A DNA stretch of 64,000 bases, from positions 62,001 to 126,000 of the forward strand of contig JBCCML010000004.1 in assembly GCA_039026375.1 (NCBI GenBank), given 5' to 3'. The stretch comes from Thermohalobaculum sp039026375 (GTDB lineage: Bacteria > Pseudomonadota > Alphaproteobacteria > Rhodobacterales > Rhodobacteraceae). Position numbers and translations under genes: made by a program. Positions 61,906 through 64,000 of this stretch are shown in pieces. The notes beneath the pieces are model-generated. The model was not told the origin of the DNA, searched no databases, and was given only the letters and a program-made list of their open reading frames with translations. Position 1 is the first letter of the stretch. Every line of letters starts with the position of its first letter.

Positions 61906-63066
61906 TCAGCGGCCGTGGGACCATGCGGTTCGGATCACGTCGGCCATCGGGTCCACCGTGGGGATGATTGGGTTTGTCTGTGTGAGCAGATCACCCATTG
62001 CCTTTGTTGCCAGGGGCTCGATCCGATCCTCAGTCACCCCAAGATCTGCCAGCGTGCCCGGGATCTCAAAGCGGTCCAGCAGGCCACAGACTGCCGCATC
62101 GATCGAAGTGATGTCACGACCTTCGAGACCCATGGCCTCGGCCATCGGTCCAGACTTGTCGGCCAGGGCCGGCGCGTTGAAGCGCAGCACGGATGGCAAG
62201 ACGACGGCGTTGGTGAGACCGTGATGCGTGTCGTACTCGGCGCCGACCATATGGCTGATCGAGTGCACGATCCCGAGGCCCTTCAAGAACGCCACTCCGG
62301 CGAGGCAGGACCCGACCAGCATGCCGCCGCGGGCCTCCAGCGACCCGGGGTTGTCGACCGCCTCGGGCAACCAGCGCCAGATCAGCCTGAGCCCCTCCAG
62401 CGCCGCACCGTCACACAAGGGATGGAACGCATCGACCGAATAGGCCTCGATCGCGTGAGTGAGGGCATCGAGACCCGTCCAGGCAGTCAGGTGCGGGGGC
62501 AGCCCCAGCGTGAGTTCGGGATCGAGGATCGTATGGGCTGGTTTCAGATCCCTGTGCCAGGCGCAGTACTTCGTGCCGGGCCCGGTCGCCGTGATCATGG
62601 CGGTTGACTCGGTCTCGGCCCCGGTGCCTGCCGTTGTCGGCACAGTGATCAGGGGCGGGAATCGCACACCTTGCGGGGCGGGCTTGCCGAAATCAAAATC
62701 CTCCAGCGGCGTGTCGTTCAGAACCGTCAGCGCGATGGCCTTGGCACCGTCCATACCGCTGCCACCGCCCACCGCGATGATCCCGTCGTGATCTCCGGCC
62801 TGATAGTCCTCACACCCTGACGGCACATCGGTATCCCGGGGATTGGGCGCGACCTCGGCAAATAGGCCCGCCCCCAGGCCGGCCTCTTCCAGGTGACCCA
62901 TGATCTGCGCAATGAAGGGCAGTTCGGCGCTGGCGCGATCCGTGACGACCAGCGGCTTCTGCATCCCAGCATCCCTGGCGATTGACCCGACGCGAGAGAT
63001 CCGACCAGCTCCATAAGTAATCGGCACAGGGAAGGTCCAGCGGCGGGGCCTTAGCAGGTCAACCAT
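61906..63066 (-). CDS. Iron-containing alcohol dehydrogenase
   Basis: 386 aa, group III metal-dependent dehydrogenase. NAD-binding GIIAVGGGSGMDGAKA and TVPTTAGTGAETEST; metal ligands within TGLDALTHAIEAY and GIVHSISHMVGAEYDTHHGL (HSxSHxxG). The substrate is not readable; relatives oxidise 4-hydroxybutyrate, propanediol or methanol-type alcohols. It starts 3 bp after the CoA-ligase alpha gene, so it belongs to that operon. Confidence 0.92.
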   Translation of the reverse strand: MVDLLRPRRWTFPVPITYGAGRISRVGSIARDAGMQKPLVVTDRASAELPFIAQIMGHLEEAGLGAGLFAEVAPNPRDTDVPSGCEDYQAGDHDGIIAVGGGSGMDGAKAIALTVLNDTPLEDFDFGKPAPQGVRFPPLITVPTTAGTGAETESTAMITATGPGTKYCAWHRDLKPAHTILDPELTLGLPPHLTAWTGLDALTHAIEAYSVDAFHPLCDGAALEGLRLIWRWLPEAVDNPGSLEARGGMLVGSCLAGVAFLKGLGIVHSISHMVGAEYDTHHGLTNAVVLPSVLRFNAPALADKSGPMAEAMGLEGRDITSIDAAVCGLLDRFEIPGTLADLGVTEDRIEPLATKAMGDLLTQTNPIIPTVDPMADVIRTAWSHGR

Positions 63067-63069
63067 GGC

Positions 63070-63924
63070 TCACCCCTTCAAAAGCGTTGGGATCTGACTG
63101 GGCACGTCCGCGACAGCAACTCCGGCCGCCTCCAGCGCGGCGCGTTTGGATGCGTAGTCGCCCTTACCGCCCGCGACGATGGCGCCCGCGTGGCCCATCT
63201 TCTTGCCCGGAGGAGAGGCGCGCCCCGCGATGAATGCCACCACAGGCTTGGACATGGTCTTCGCGTACTCGGCAGCTTCCTCTTCGGCCGAACCTCCGAT
63301 CTCTCCGCACAGGGCTACCGCCCGGGTGTTGGGATCGGCGTCGAGAAACTGCAGCGCCTCGCGCGTCGTGGTCCCAATCATCGGGTCACCGCCCACGCCG
63401 TAGAAGACCGACTGGCCCATGCCCTGTTGGGTGAGGTTCAGGGAGACCAAAGTCCCCAGGGACCCGGACCGAGAGATCACGCCCACATCGCCCTTCTGGA
63501 ACACCCGGTCGTTGAACGCGGGCATAATGCCGATGAAGGTCTCGCCAGGGGTGACCAGCCCCGCTGTGTTCGGACCCACGATCCGTGTGCCGTTGGCCTT
63601 GGCGGCGGCATGCATCTCCATCACGTCATGCGCGGGGATATGCTCGGTCAGGCAGACCAACAGCTTGGCGCCCGCCTCGCAGGCGTCCACTGCAGCAGCC
63701 TTGGCGCCCATGGGCGGGATGAACATCAGGGCAATGTCGAACTGGCCCGAGACGTCGCGGGCGGCAGCATGGACGGGCAGACTCAGGTGTTCAGTCCCGG
63801 CCTTCTTGGGGTTCACGCCTCCGACCACGGTAGCACCGTACTCGATCATCTTCTCGGTCCACCACGAGCCCTGGCGGCCGGTAATGCCCTGGACGAGGAT
63901 ACGGTGTTCCTTGCGCGGGATCAT
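63070..63924 (-). CDS. Succinate/malate-CoA ligase alpha subunit
   Basis: 284 aa, CoA-binding and phosphohistidine subunit: VQGITGRQGSWWTEKMIEYG at the N-terminus, the CoA-site GGVNPKKAGT, and the phosphorylated His in KKMGHAGAIVAGG. Sequence alone does not separate succinyl-CoA synthetase (SucD) from malate-CoA ligase (MtkB) or an acyl-CoA ligase; its neighbour being an iron alcohol dehydrogenase rather than TCA genes argues against the housekeeping SucD. ATG overlaps the stop of the beta subunit (ATGA). Confidence 0.88.
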   Translation of the reverse strand: MIPRKEHRILVQGITGRQGSWWTEKMIEYGATVVGGVNPKKAGTEHLSLPVHAAARDVSGQFDIALMFIPPMGAKAAAVDACEAGAKLLVCLTEHIPAHDVMEMHAAAKANGTRIVGPNTAGLVTPGETFIGIMPAFNDRVFQKGDVGVISRSGSLGTLVSLNLTQQGMGQSVFYGVGGDPMIGTTTREALQFLDADPNTRAVALCGEIGGSAEEEAAEYAKTMSKPVVAFIAGRASPPGKKMGHAGAIVAGGKGDYASKRAALEAAGVAVADVPSQIPTLLKG

Positions 63925-64000
63925 TGGGCTGCCTCCACCGCTGCTTTCACCGCGTCGTCCATCAGGTCGAAGGGCTCGATGCCAAGCTCGGCTTTGACCA
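63921..64000 (-). CDS. CoA-ligase beta (ATP-grasp) subunit, C-terminal fragment
   Basis: Only the last 25 codons are inside the window (ending LMDDAVKAAVEAAQ). Its TGA overlaps the ATG of the alpha subunit. Identified by position as the expected ATP-grasp partner (SucC/MtkA type); the visible part alone is not diagnostic. Confidence 0.6.
   Translation of the reverse strand, partial: VKAELGIEPFDLMDDAVKAAVEAAQ

Noticed and set aside
1..64000. CRISPR arrays, insertion sequences, rRNA genes, riboswitches
   Set aside because: None seen: no spaced palindromic repeats of CRISPR type, no transposase-like frames, no rRNA segments and no riboswitch core I could recognise.

Overview
The window is a GC-rich alphaproteobacterial chromosome segment, most likely Rhodobacterales (Roseobacter-like). 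The evidence is gene order I recognise from that group (hrcA divergent from rph-rdgB-hemW; mutY divergent from dciA-dsbA-smc), a CtrA-type TTAA-N7-TTAA box and FCD-type GntR regulation. No 16S rRNA or species marker is present, so genus is not called.

Layout. 1-8.6 kb: housekeeping genes (hrcA, rph, rdgB, a Rid protein, hemW, a methyltransferase, mutS). 8.7-16.3 kb: an oxalate/formate/one-carbon cluster (GntR regulator, oxc, frc, a VOC protein, a formyl-THF hydrolase-like protein, fhs) that could convert oxalate to formyl-CoA, formate and 10-formyl-THF. 16.4-24.7 kb: an unusual acidic FDFA-tailed protein, two transporters, a two-component system with a small secreted protein, a TTC38-like TPR protein, a DUF465 protein and folB. 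24.9-30 kb: an RND/MMPL exporter fused in frame to a LolA-like domain, an outer-membrane barrel and a TetR regulator. 30.2-36.9 kb: a complete NHLP-type peptide exporter (cNMP-binding protein, two ABC proteins, HlyD adaptor) with no recognisable precursor peptide. 37-51.2 kb: alkB, mutY, dciA, dsbA-like, smc, a flavin monooxygenase, two glycosyltransferases and a patatin with a surface-antigen barrel.

51.4-61.7 kb: a roughly 10.2-kb genomic island in the 3' half of tRNA-Pro(CGG). The intact tRNA lies at 61641-61717, and a 55-bp copy of its 3' part with one mismatch marks the far end at 51407-51461. No integrase gene remains. Cargo: a SARP-like regulator, a PAP2/vanadium-haloperoxidase-fold protein with a (GKA)7 head, a subtilisin-like protease with a very large insertion, a lipoprotein, a trypsin with a zymogen-like R|ITGG junction, and a V8-like protease fused to an EndA-type nuclease. 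Both divergent promoters of the island carry TTRACGC-like heptamers at exact 11-bp spacing, as expected for a SARP/OmpR-type DNA-binding domain. I consider this island the best candidate for an undescribed system: a SARP-controlled proteolytic cascade with a nuclease output. That function is inference.

61.8-64 kb: tRNA-Gln, an iron-dependent alcohol dehydrogenase and a succinate/malate-CoA ligase-type operon that runs off the right edge.
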